Assembly (NCBI GenBank): GCA_965261475.1
Contig: OZ253454.1
Span: 806,001 to 870,000, forward strand
DNA from: G965261475 sp965261475 [NCBI: bacterium]
GTDB lineage: Bacteria; SAR324; XYD2-FULL-50-16
Direction of reading: 5' to 3'
DNA length: 64,000 nucleotides
The translations under genes and the position numbers were made by a program. The first letter of the stretch is position 1; the number at the start of each line of letters is the position of its first letter. Under the pieces are notes generated by a model. That model did not search any database, was not told the origin of the DNA, and was given only the letters and a program-made list of their open reading frames with translations. Below, one piece after another: positions 37,405 to 47,400 of the stretch.

Positions 37405-39666
37405 ATGACAACCAACACAAAATATGCTAGACTCTTGAGCTTTATCAAGGACTATATCTTGTTACTACCCCTAACTTCTTTGTTTTTGCTTGCTGCTTGT
37501 AGTAGTGGTGGTGGAAGCAACCCATCTACTAAGACTTCGCTGAGTAATTTATCTATTGCAGACGCTACTGCTTTGGAGAGCGCAGGAGTTATGAAGTTTA
37601 CAGTGAGCTTAAATGCTACTTCTGATAGTACCACTTCCTTCTACTACAGAACAAAAAAAGGTAGTGCCAACAATAAAATAGTGTGGCAGCAAGCCCTTGC
37701 TGCTACTACATCTACTGAGCGCTGGGAAGCTAGGAGCGCTCATCAAGCTTTGGTATTCAAGAATCGTATGTGGGTACTAGGTGGTGTGGGTACTAGCAAT
37801 AACAAACTCAGTGATGTCTGGTACTCTAGCAACGGCACCAACTGGACTATGGCTACCGCAGATGCTGGCTGGGGAGCTAGGAGCGAGCATCAAGCTTTGG
37901 TATTCAAGAATCGTATGTGGGTGCTGGGTGGTTTTAAGTTGGGGGATGGGGCTAGATCAAGCCGCGATGTATGGGACTCTACCAACGGGGCAGATTGGCG
38001 CCAAGTTACCAGCAATGAAGCTTGGTCTGGAATTAGAATTACCTCAGTAGTATATAATAACAAAATGTGGATAATAGATGATACTAATACTAACGGTAAA
38101 CAGGAGATATGGAACTCTACCAACGGGGCAGATTGGCACCGAGTTACCAGCAATGCTGCTTTTCCTACCAGGCTTAGCCGGAGCTCCGTAGTATTTGACG
38201 GCAAAATATGGCTGCTAGGTGGTAAAGATCAAGGTGGTATAGACCACCAAAACGATGTCTGGTACTCTACCAACGGGGCAGATTGGCACCTAGTTACCAC
38301 AAATGCTGCTTGGTCTAAGAGAGTAGAACATACAACACTAGTCTTTGACGGCAAAATGTGGCTGCTAGGTGGTCAGGTGCTAGGTGCTCAGAATGCAAAA
38401 AATAAGTATCAAAACGATGTTTACTACTCTAGTAACGGGGCAGACTGGAGCAGACTGACCGCAGAGTCTAGCTGGGAAGCTAGGGAAAATAGTAGCTCTG
38501 TGGTCTTTGACGATAAAATCTGGGTGCTTGGTGGTGAGCTTGGGGATGTTCCTGCTAATGATATACATTTTGCCTACGCCGCAGGCGACTATCTTAGTGC
38601 TAGTAGTACAGGTACTATCCTAGGCGGAGAGCACAGCACTAGCATAGATATTACACTCCTAGACGATGATATTTTAGAGCTCACAGACGAGAGCTTTGAT
38701 ATTATTATCTCTCAGCCCATCAATGCTACTATAAACGCTATCTCTGGTTCTAATCAAGCTACAGCTAGTATTCTAGCAGACACTGCTAGCTGGAGCGAGG
38801 CTACCTCAGATGCCTCTTGGTCTGCTAGATATGCGCATAGCTCAGTGGTATTTAAGGATAAAATATGGGTACTAGGTGGTAGTAGCAGTAGTAGTAGTAA
38901 TACTAGCGATGTCTGGTACTCTAGCAACGGCATCAGCTGGGCTAGGGCTACCTCAGATGCTGGCTGGGAAGCTAGGAGCTCGCATAGCTCTGTGGTCTTT
39001 GACGATAAAATCTGGGTGCTAGGTAATAGTAATTGGTGGAGCTCTCAAAACGGGGTAGCTTGGACTAAAAGTACAGAGAAAAAGAGCTGGGAAGCAAGGA
39101 GCGGACAGAGCTTGGTAGTATTTAGTAACGAAGTATGGCTACTAGGAGGCAGTGATACTGGTGCTCTTAAAAACGATGTCTGGTATTATACTATAGCATT
39201 AAATAATATATTTCATAAAGTACGAGTTTGGAGAAAGCTTAAAGCTAATGATGATAACAATAATAGCTGGAGCGCTAGGCAAAATCATAGCTCAGTAGTA
39301 TATAAGGGCAGAGTGTGGGTACTAGGCGGTAATGACGGTAGCGATAAAAACGATGTCTGGAGCTCTAATGATGGCATCAGCTGGCGTGAGGCTACCACAA
39401 ATGCTAACTGGGAAGCTAGGAGCTCGCATAGCTCAGTGGTCTTTGATAACAAAATGTGGGTACTAGGTGGCAATGATGGTAGCGATAAAAACGATGTCTG
39501 GTACTCTACAGATGGCAAAAACTGGAGCAAAGCTAGTACAAGCAGTAGTATCTGGGACGCTAGAGATGCTCATAGCTCGGTAGTATTTAGGGACAAAATC
39601 TGGGTGTTAGGCGGCAAAGATAATATAGCAAACAAAAATGATGTCTGGTTTTTGAGCGAGCAATAA
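37405..39666 (+). CDS. K7: split Calx-beta with two Kelch propellers, 753 aa
   Basis: Lipobox LLAAC (Cys32), SSGGGSNPS. The closing Calx-beta half starts at about 394 (GDYLSASSTGTILGGEHSTS). Six blades precede it and six follow. Blade 3 lacks the GG turn (WIIDDTNTNG). Blade 8 is the short WWSSQNGVAW form, and blade 9 has the insert YYTIALNNIFHKVRVWRKL. Long stretches of its two propellers are nearly identical to K9 (for example GGFKLGDGARSSRDVWDSTN against GARASRD in K9), which points to gene conversion. The repeat AGTAGCAGTAGTAGTAGT near 38880 lengthens one loop by in-frame serine codons. Confidence 0.9.
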   Translation: MTTNTKYARLLSFIKDYILLLPLTSLFLLAACSSGGGSNPSTKTSLSNLSIADATALESAGVMKFTVSLNATSDSTTSFYYRTKKGSANNKIVWQQALAATTSTERWEARSAHQALVFKNRMWVLGGVGTSNNKLSDVWYSSNGTNWTMATADAGWGARSEHQALVFKNRMWVLGGFKLGDGARSSRDVWDSTNGADWRQVTSNEAWSGIRITSVVYNNKMWIIDDTNTNGKQEIWNSTNGADWHRVTSNAAFPTRLSRSSVVFDGKIWLLGGKDQGGIDHQNDVWYSTNGADWHLVTTNAAWSKRVEHTTLVFDGKMWLLGGQVLGAQNAKNKYQNDVYYSSNGADWSRLTAESSWEARENSSSVVFDDKIWVLGGELGDVPANDIHFAYAAGDYLSASSTGTILGGEHSTSIDITLLDDDILELTDESFDIIISQPINATINAISGSNQATASILADTASWSEATSDASWSARYAHSSVVFKDKIWVLGGSSSSSSNTSDVWYSSNGISWARATSDAGWEARSSHSSVVFDDKIWVLGNSNWWSSQNGVAWTKSTEKKSWEARSGQSLVVFSNEVWLLGGSDTGALKNDVWYYTIALNNIFHKVRVWRKLKANDDNNNSWSARQNHSSVVYKGRVWVLGGNDGSDKNDVWSSNDGISWREATTNANWEARSSHSSVVFDNKMWVLGGNDGSDKNDVWYSTDGKNWSKASTSSSIWDARDAHSSVVFRDKIWVLGGKDNIANKNDVWFLSEQ

Positions 39667-39671
39667 AACCT

Positions 39672-39694
39672 AGCACTTGCCTTGTGCTTTTTTT
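39672..39694 (+). terminator. Hairpin plus T-run after K7
   Basis: AGCAC-TTGCCTT-GTGCT then seven T, 5 nt after the stop. Confidence 0.5.
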
Positions 39695-39853
39695 ACACTA
39701 GCCCTGACAATCAAACATAGCGCTTGCCTTGTGCTTTTTTTACACTAGCCCTGACAATCAAACATAGCACTTGTGTTTTTTACGCTAGGCAAACTCTGCG
39801 GTTGCTAGACAAACAACAAAACCTAGCACTTGCCTTGTGCTATTTTACACTAG

Positions 39854-39943
39854 CCCTGACAATCAAACATAAAGCTTGCATTTTTCTTTTTTTTACTCTA
39901 AATATTACATATGTTATAAAGATTTACCTCTACCCTACCGATT
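39854..39943 (+). promoter_or_regulatory. K-family upstream leader (K8), divergent middle
   Basis: Starts CCCTGACAATCAAACATAAA but the middle reads CTAAATATTACATATGTTAT, and it ends CTCTACCCTACCGATT. K1 shares the CTCTACCCTA end, in line with K1 and K8 being sister genes. Confidence 0.5.
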
Positions 39944-42900
39944 ATGACAATTAACACAAAATATGCTAGCCTCTTAGGCTTTACCAAACACTATATCTTT
40001 TTACTACCTCTTGCGTCTTTGTTGCTACTTGCTTCTTGTGGTGGTGGCGGTGGAGGCAACCCATCTGATAATACTTCACCGAGTAATTTATCTATTGCAG
40101 ACGCTGCTACTCCAGAGAGTGCGGGAGTTGTAGAGCTCATAGTTACCTTAAATCCTACTTCTGATAGTGCTACTTCCTTCTATTACAGAACACAAGATGG
40201 CAGTGCTACAACCTCAGATTATACCAGTGTTACTAAAAAAACTGCTAGCATAGCAGCTGGCGCTAGCACTACAACTATTAGCATTACAATCATAGATGAC
40301 GCAACAGTAGAAGACGCAGAGAGTTTTGTTGTAGAAATTCTTGATTCTTCATCAAATAGCATACTTGATACAGCCACTGCTACTATCAAAATCAGTGATT
40401 TAAGCTTAGCTATTACTGACGCCACTGCTCTTGAGAGTGCAGGGAAAATAAAGTTCATAGTTTCTTTGAACGCTCTTTTTACCGGTAGCAAGGCTGTATC
40501 TTTTAACTACCGTACACTAGAATCAGATAGCATCAATAGTGCTAATGCCATTGCAGATGCTGACTATACTAGTAAAGATGGTAGAGCTACTATAGACAGT
40601 GGCGAGCTGACTACAAGTATTTTGATAGACATTAGCAATGATAGCGAAGTAGAAGACGATGAGATTTTTTACCTAGTAATTAGCAATCCTCACAATGCCA
40701 CTATAGACAAAAACAAAGCAAGTGCCACAGGCACTATCAAAATAGATGATTTACCAAGCTTATCTATTGCTGACGCTACTACTCTCGAGGGTACAGGTAG
40801 TATTAAATTTAGAGTTTCTTTGAGCGACCCCTTTCCCGGTGTCAAGGATGTAGTTTTTAACTACGAAACACGAGAAACAACTAGTACCGAAGTTGCTAAT
40901 GCCATTGCAGGTGCTGACTATACTAGTGACTCTGGTAGAGCTACTATAAACAGTGGCGAGCTGACTACAAGTATTTCGATAGACATTAGCAACGACACTC
41001 TAATAGAAGACGACGAGACTTTTTACCTAGTAATTAGTAACCCTCAGCCAAATATTACAATTACTAGAGGAATAGCCACTGGCACTATCAAAATCAATGG
41101 TTTAAGTTTATCTATTGCTGACGCTACTACTCTCGAGGGTGCAGGGAAAATAGAGTTCATAGTTTCTTTGAGCGCCCCCTTTCCCGGTGGCAAGGATGTA
41201 GTTTTTAACTACGAAACACGAGAAACAACTAGTACCAAAGTTGCTAATGCCACTGCAGGTGCTGACTATACTAGTGACTCTGGTAGAGCTACTATAAACA
41301 GTGTCACTCGAACTACAAGTATTTTTATAGACATTAAAGATGATAGCCTCGTAGAAGACATCGAGACTTTTTTGGTAGAAATTAGCCCTAACCAGCTAGA
41401 CATTCCTATCATCAAACCACAAGCTATAGGCACCATCAAGATTGATGAGCTACCAAGCCTGTCTATTACAGACGCCACTGCTTTTGAGAATGCAGGGGTT
41501 TTAACATTTACAGCTCGTTTAAGCGAGCCCTTTTCTCATAACACTGCTGTGAGCTTTGATTATCAAACAAAAAGAGGTAGTGCCAATAACAAAATAACGT
41601 GGCAGACAGCTACCGAAGATGCTGCTTGGTCTAAAAGGCTAGGGCATAGCTCTGTCGTCTTTAACGGCAAAATCTGGGTACTGGGTGGTAATGATGGTAG
41701 CCGCCGAAACGATGTTTACTACTCTAGCGATGGCAGCAACTGGCATACTGCTACCACAGATGCTGCTTGGACTCCTAGGCAGGGGCATAGCTCTGTGGTC
41801 TTTAACGGCAAAATCTGGGTGCTAGGTGGTAGTAGTGATGGTAGCGATAAAAAAGATGTCTGGTACTCTACAGATGGCATCACCTGGACTATGGCTACCA
41901 GAAATGCTGCTTGGTCTGCTCGCGCTAATCATAGCTCTGTGGTCTTTAAGAATAAAATCTGGGTAATGGGTCGCTACAAAAAAAACGATGTCTGGAGCTC
42001 TGATAATGGCATCAACTGGACTAAGGCTACCGAAAATGCTGCTTGGTCTGAAAGGAACGGTCATAGCTCGGTGGTCTTTGACGGCAAAATCTGGGTGCTA
42101 GGTGGTAATGAAAGCACAGGGGTTAGTAATAATCTTGGCGGCCGCAAAAACGATGTCTGGTACTCAACAGATGGTATCAACTGGGATTCTGCTACCACAG
42201 CTGCTGCTTGGTCTAAGAGGCAGAAGCATAGCTCTGTCGTCTTTGACGGTAAAATCTGGGTGCTAGGTGGTTCGGATAGTTATGCAAACAACAATGTCTG
42301 GTACTCTAGCAACGGGGCAGACTGGAGCGAGCTGCCCGCAGAGTCTAGCTGGAGAGCTAGGCTCTCGCATAGCTCTGTGGTCTTTGGCAATAAAATCTGG
42401 GTGCTAGGTGGCTATCAGGATATTGAAAATGCTAACAATATATTATTCAATGATATATATTTTGCCGACGCCACAGGCGACTATTTTAGTGCTAGTGGCA
42501 GTAGCTCTATCCCAGGCGGAGAGCGTGGCACTACTATAAATATTACACTCCTAGACGATGATATTTTAGAGCTAGCAGATGAGACCTTTGATATTATAAT
42601 TAGCAACCCCGTCAATGCTACTATAGACACTGCGGCTGGTGATAATCAAGCTACAGGCACTATAGCAGATATTGCTATCTGGACTAGAACTACCAATACT
42701 GCTAGCTGGAATTATAGGAGCGAGCATAGCTCTGTGGTTACTATGTTTGAGGGTGAGAATCTAATGTGGGTGATAGGTGGCAGAAGGAACAATACCGCCA
42801 GCGGCAATGGCTACTACTCAGCAGATGGCATCAGCTGGACTCAAAAAACAGGCGGTGTGTTTCCTGCTCGCTGGGGGCATAGCTCAGTCGTCTATAGCTT

Positions 42901-43588
42901 CGGCTCCTACGAAAATCGTATCTTGGTGCTGGGTGGCAAAAATGCTACAAAAGTATCAAAATTTTTCTTTAGATCTATTCAAGAGAATCCTACTGAAGGT
43001 GGCTGGGGGATTAATAATTTAATTAATCCTTGGAAGAGGTATGCGCTTAGCTCTGTAGTCTTTAAAGGTAAAAACTGGTTACTAGGTGGCAATAACAACA
43101 GTAAAAACTTCAATGATGTCTGGAGCTCTAGCTACTCTAGCTTTGCAGGAGGAGAGTTAAGTTGGGTAAAAGTTAAAGATGATAACGACACAGGCTGGAG
43201 CGCTAGGAGCGAGCATACCTCTGTGGTCTTTAACGGCAAAATCTGGGTGCTAGGTGGCAATGATGGTAGCAACAAAAACGATGTCTGGAGCTCAAGTGAT
43301 GGCACCAACTGGACTATGGATAACGAACATGCTGCTTGGAGTGCAAGGAGCGAGCATAGCTCAGTGGTCTTTGACGGCAAAATCTGGGTGCTAGGTGGCA
43401 AAACTAATAATGGCAGAGAAAATGATGTCTGGTACTCTACAGATGGCAAAAACTGGGGCAAAGTTACTACAAGTACAACTTGGAGTGCTAGGAGACAGCA
43501 TACCTCTGTGGTCTTTGACGGCAAAATCTGGGTGCTGGGTGGTAATGATGGCAACGACAAAAGAGATGTCTGGCATTTGAGCGAGTAA
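39944..43588 (+). CDS. K8: Calx-beta/Kelch lipoprotein, 1214 aa
   Basis: Lipobox LLASC (Cys32) then GGGGGGNPSD, whose glycine codons are interrupted by T, unlike the pure G tracts of K3 and K9. Four complete Calx-beta domains (about 48-503), then a fifth opening at about 504 (SITDATAFENAGVLTF). Six Kelch blades follow (553-844), the closing half at 845-910 (GDYFSASGSSSIPGGERGTT, DDDILELADETFDIIIS), and six further blades. Blades 7-9 are irregular (for example ILVLGGKNATKVSKFFFRS) and match the odd blades of K1. It ends KRDVWHLSE. K8 is closest to K1 overall, with fewer Calx-beta units. Confidence 0.9.
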   Translation: MTINTKYASLLGFTKHYIFLLPLASLLLLASCGGGGGGNPSDNTSPSNLSIADAATPESAGVVELIVTLNPTSDSATSFYYRTQDGSATTSDYTSVTKKTASIAAGASTTTISITIIDDATVEDAESFVVEILDSSSNSILDTATATIKISDLSLAITDATALESAGKIKFIVSLNALFTGSKAVSFNYRTLESDSINSANAIADADYTSKDGRATIDSGELTTSILIDISNDSEVEDDEIFYLVISNPHNATIDKNKASATGTIKIDDLPSLSIADATTLEGTGSIKFRVSLSDPFPGVKDVVFNYETRETTSTEVANAIAGADYTSDSGRATINSGELTTSISIDISNDTLIEDDETFYLVISNPQPNITITRGIATGTIKINGLSLSIADATTLEGAGKIEFIVSLSAPFPGGKDVVFNYETRETTSTKVANATAGADYTSDSGRATINSVTRTTSIFIDIKDDSLVEDIETFLVEISPNQLDIPIIKPQAIGTIKIDELPSLSITDATAFENAGVLTFTARLSEPFSHNTAVSFDYQTKRGSANNKITWQTATEDAAWSKRLGHSSVVFNGKIWVLGGNDGSRRNDVYYSSDGSNWHTATTDAAWTPRQGHSSVVFNGKIWVLGGSSDGSDKKDVWYSTDGITWTMATRNAAWSARANHSSVVFKNKIWVMGRYKKNDVWSSDNGINWTKATENAAWSERNGHSSVVFDGKIWVLGGNESTGVSNNLGGRKNDVWYSTDGINWDSATTAAAWSKRQKHSSVVFDGKIWVLGGSDSYANNNVWYSSNGADWSELPAESSWRARLSHSSVVFGNKIWVLGGYQDIENANNILFNDIYFADATGDYFSASGSSSIPGGERGTTINITLLDDDILELADETFDIIISNPVNATIDTAAGDNQATGTIADIAIWTRTTNTASWNYRSEHSSVVTMFEGENLMWVIGGRRNNTASGNGYYSADGISWTQKTGGVFPARWGHSSVVYSFGSYENRILVLGGKNATKVSKFFFRSIQENPTEGGWGINNLINPWKRYALSSVVFKGKNWLLGGNNNSKNFNDVWSSSYSSFAGGELSWVKVKDDNDTGWSARSEHTSVVFNGKIWVLGGNDGSNKNDVWSSSDGTNWTMDNEHAAWSARSEHSSVVFDGKIWVLGGKTNNGRENDVWYSTDGKNWGKVTTSTTWSARRQHTSVVFDGKIWVLGGNDGNDKRDVWHLSE

Positions 43589-43636
43589 TAAAACCTCGCA
43601 CTTGTGTTTTTTACACTAACCCTGACAATAAAACCT

Positions 43637-43659
43637 AGCACTTGCCTTGTGCTTTTTTT
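43637..43659 (+). terminator. Hairpin plus T-run downstream of K8
   Basis: The unit directly after the K8 stop is a shortened GCACTTGTG without a usable loop. The first proper AGCAC-TTGCCTT-GTGCT hairpin with T-run comes about 50 nt downstream. Confidence 0.4.
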
Positions 43660-44335
43660 ATACAGCCCTGACAATCAAACACAAGGCTTGCGTTGTGCGT
43701 TTTTACACTAGCCCTGACAATCAAACACAACGCTTGCGTTGTGCTATTTTACACTAGGCAAACTCTGTAATTGTGAGGCGAACAATAAACCTAGCGCTTG
43801 CTTGTTGCTATTTTACACTAGGCAAGCTCTGCGATTGCTAGACAAACAATAAAACCTAGCTTGTATCTTTTTTGGAGCTAGCTACTAGCTAGTCTGTCTA
43901 TGGCTAGATAATACTAGCCCTGACAATAAAACATAGCGTTTGCCTTGTGCTATTTTACACTAACCCTGACAATCAAACACAAGGCTTGCATTGTGCTATT
44001 TTACACTAACCCTGACAATCAAACACAACGCTTGCTTGTTGCTTTTTTACGCTAGACAAAGGCTCTGCGGTTGCTAGACGAGCAATAACCTAGCTTGTAT
44101 CTTTTTGAGAGCTAGCTACTAGCTAGTCTGCCTATAGCTAGATAATAACTAGCCCTGACAATCAAACATTCCGCTTGCGTTGTGCGTTTTTATACCACGC
44201 AAACCGTAGCTATTAGACAAACAATAAAGCCTAGCTTGTATCTTTTTGGAGCTAGCTCTACCTATCTGTCTATAACTAGATAATACTAACCCTGACAATC
44301 AAACATTCCGCTTGCTTGTTGCATTTTTACACTAG

Positions 44336-44450
44336 CCCTGACAATCAAATATAAAACTTGTGTAAATAATTCAGCATAAAACTTGTATTTTTCTTTTTTT
44401 ACTCTAGTGTTAGTATATTAGTATAAAAATTTATCTACACTCTATCAATT
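44336..44450 (+). promoter_or_regulatory. K-family upstream leader (K9), extended form
   Basis: Nearly identical to the K3 leader, including the CTTGTGTAAATAATTCAGCA insertion; it differs at TATTAGTATAA. The duplication of K3 and K9 therefore includes the leader. Confidence 0.5.
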
Positions 44451-47400
44451 ATGACAACCAATACAAAATATGCTAGACTCTTGAGCGCTACCAAACACTA
44501 TATCTTTTTACTACTGCTTGCGTCTTTGTTTTTGCTTGCTGCTTGTAGCGGTGGGGGGGGGGTAGTAATTCATCGGCTAGTGCTTCGCTGAGTAATTTAT
44601 CTATTGAGGATAGCTCTGCTTTTGAGGGCGCAGGAGCTATAGAGTTTATAGTTAGCTTAAATACTACTTCTAAGAGTGTTACTTCCTTTGATTACCGCAC
44701 AATCCCAAGTAGTGCTAGTGCTAGCTCTGATTATACCAGTGTTACTAAAAAAACTGCTAGCATAGCAGCTGGCAATAGCGCTACAATTATTAACATTGCC
44801 ATCAGAGATGACAAAGAAGTAGAGGACGCAGAGAGCTTTATTGTAGAAATTCTACAACCTTCATCAAATACCGTGCTTGACAAAGCCAGAGGCACTATTG
44901 AAATTGATGATTTACCAAGTCTAGCTATCACAGGTAGCTCCGCATCAGAGGACGCTGGGAGCATCAAATTCACAGCGAGCTTGAGCGAGGCTTTTCCTGG
45001 CAATATTGTATTCTTTGACTATGCAACAAGACCAATCAGTGCTAGCGCTACCATTGACTATACTAGTGTTTCTAGCACTGCTAGTATCCAAGCGGGCAAC
45101 ACTACAGCTGAGATTTTTGTAGATATTATCAATGATGCCAGCACAGAAGGCGATGAGGTTTTTGAGCTCAAAATTAGCAACCCCGTCAATACTACTATCA
45201 GCAAAGGACTTGCTCTAGGCGTTATCAAAGGCGAGCTACCTAGTTTATTTATAGCAGACGCTACTGCTCTTGAGAGTGATAGCAACATTAAATTCGTAGT
45301 TTCTTTAAGTAGAGCTATCAGCGAAACTCTATCCTTTAGCTATCAAACAAGACCAATCAGTGCCAGCGCTAACTTAGATTATATGAGCTCAACTAGCACT
45401 GCTAATATCAATGCAGGCGATACTACAGCTGAGATTTCTATTCGCATTATCAATGATACTCTCATAGAGAGCGATGAAACTTTTTTAGTGTCAATTAACA
45501 TTACTAACACTAATCCGCTCAATGTTCAAATTAGTAGAGACAAAGCCACAGCTACTATCAAAATAGATGAGCTACCAAGTCTAGCTATCACAGACGCTAC
45601 AACCCTAGAGGACGCAGGTAGTATCAAATTCCTTGTTTCTTTGAGCGAGGCTTTTCCCGACAATATTGTATCTTTTAACTACCGCATCATAGCAGGTAGT
45701 GCTAGTGCAGATTTAGATTATCGTCACTACCCTAGAACAGTTAGTATCAATGCAGGAGACACTACAGCTGAGCTCTCCGTTGCTATTATCAATGATACTC
45801 TCATAGAGAGCGATGAAACTTTTGACCTAGTAATTATTAACCCTATCAATGCCACTATCAACAAAAGCAAAGCAAGAGCCACTGCTACTATCAAAATAGA
45901 TGACCTACCAAGCCTAGCTATCGCAAACGCTACTACCCTAGAGGACGCAGGAAGTATCAAATTCCTTGTGAGCTTGAGCGCTCCTTTCCCGGGCAATATT
46001 GTATCCTTTGACTACGAAACAATCCCAAGTAGTGCCAGCGCAGACTCTGATTATACTAGTGTTTCTGGCACTGCTAGTATCCAAGCGGGCGATACCACAG
46101 CTGAGATTTTTGTAGACATTATCAATGACGCCAGTGCAGAAGGAGATGAGGTTTTTGAGCTCAAACTTAGCAACCCCGTCAATGCTATTATCAGCAAAGG
46201 ACTTGCTATAGGTATTATCAAAGGCGAACTAGCTAGTTTGTTTGTAGCAGACGCTACTACCCTTGAGAATGCAGGACGCATAAAATTCGTAGTTACCTTA
46301 AGTCAACTTCAACTCGAAACTGTTGTGTCCTTTGACTACCGCACAATAGCTGGTAGTGCCAGTGCCACCATAGACTATACTAGCTCCGTTGGCACTGCTA
46401 TTATCAATGCAGGCGAGACTAACACTGAAATTTTTATAGACATTATCAATGATGCCAGTGTAGAAGACGATGAGATTTTTTACCTAGAAATTAGTAGCAC
46501 TCAGTCAAATATTCCAATTAGCAGAGCGCGCGCCACTGCTACTATCAAAATAGATGACATACCAAGCCTAGCTATCGCAGACGCTACTAGCCTAGAGGGT
46601 GCGGGACGCATCAAATTCATAGCGAGCTTGAGCGAGGCTTTTCCCGGTAATCTGGTATCCTTTGATTACGAAACAATCCCAGGTAGTGCCAGCGCTAACC
46701 TAGACTATACTCCTTTCTCTAATAGAATCAGTATAGCAGCAGGCGAGACTAGAGCAGAGATTTTTATAGATATTATCAATGATGCCATCATAGAAGACGA
46801 TGAGACTTTTGCTCTAGTAATTAGCAACCCTCACAATGCTAGTATAACTAGAGATAGAGCCACTGCTACTATCAAAATCAATGATTTAAGTTTGTCTATT
46901 GCTGACGCTAGTGCTTTTGAGAATGTAGGTAGTATCAAATTGACAGTTTCTTTGAGTGCTCCTTTTCCTAGTAGCAAGGCTGTAGTCTTTAACTACCGCA
47001 CACTAGAAACAACTAGTGCTAATAGTGCTAGCTCAGGTGATGATTATACTAGCGTTGTTGCTGGTAGAGCCACTATCGCAGCGGGTGAGACTAGCACCGA
47101 GATTGTGATAGACCTCAGCGATGATAGCATCATAGAAGACGAAGAGAGCTTTTTGGTAGAAATTAGCAGTCCTCAGCCAAATATTCCAATTAAGATAGCA
47201 AGTGCCACAGCTACTATCAAAATAGATGATTTACCAATGTTAACTATCGCAGACGCTACTGCCCTTGAGAGTGATAGCAGTATCAAATTCACAGTTTCTC
47301 TAAGCGAGGCTTTCCCCGGTAATGATGTATCCTTTGACTACCGCACAATAGCAATTAGTGCTAGCGCAGACCTAGACTATACTAGTATTTTTGACACTAC

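Larger units (their letters stand above)
39667..39943. repeat. Shortest intergenic array, between K7 and K8
   Basis: Modules A and B only; no CTAG-rich module C. An open frame across it (39724-39954) translates the repeats and is not a gene. It ends with the K8 leader. Confidence 0.85.
43589..44450. repeat. Intergenic repeat array between K8 and K9
   Basis: Modules A and B and three copies of module C, the last degenerate (GGAGCTAGCTCTACCTATCT). It ends with the extended leader of K9. Confidence 0.88.

Noticed and set aside
39724-39954. 76-residue open frame in the K7-K8 gap
   Set aside because: Same repeat-derived peptide pattern, and it overlaps the K8 start.
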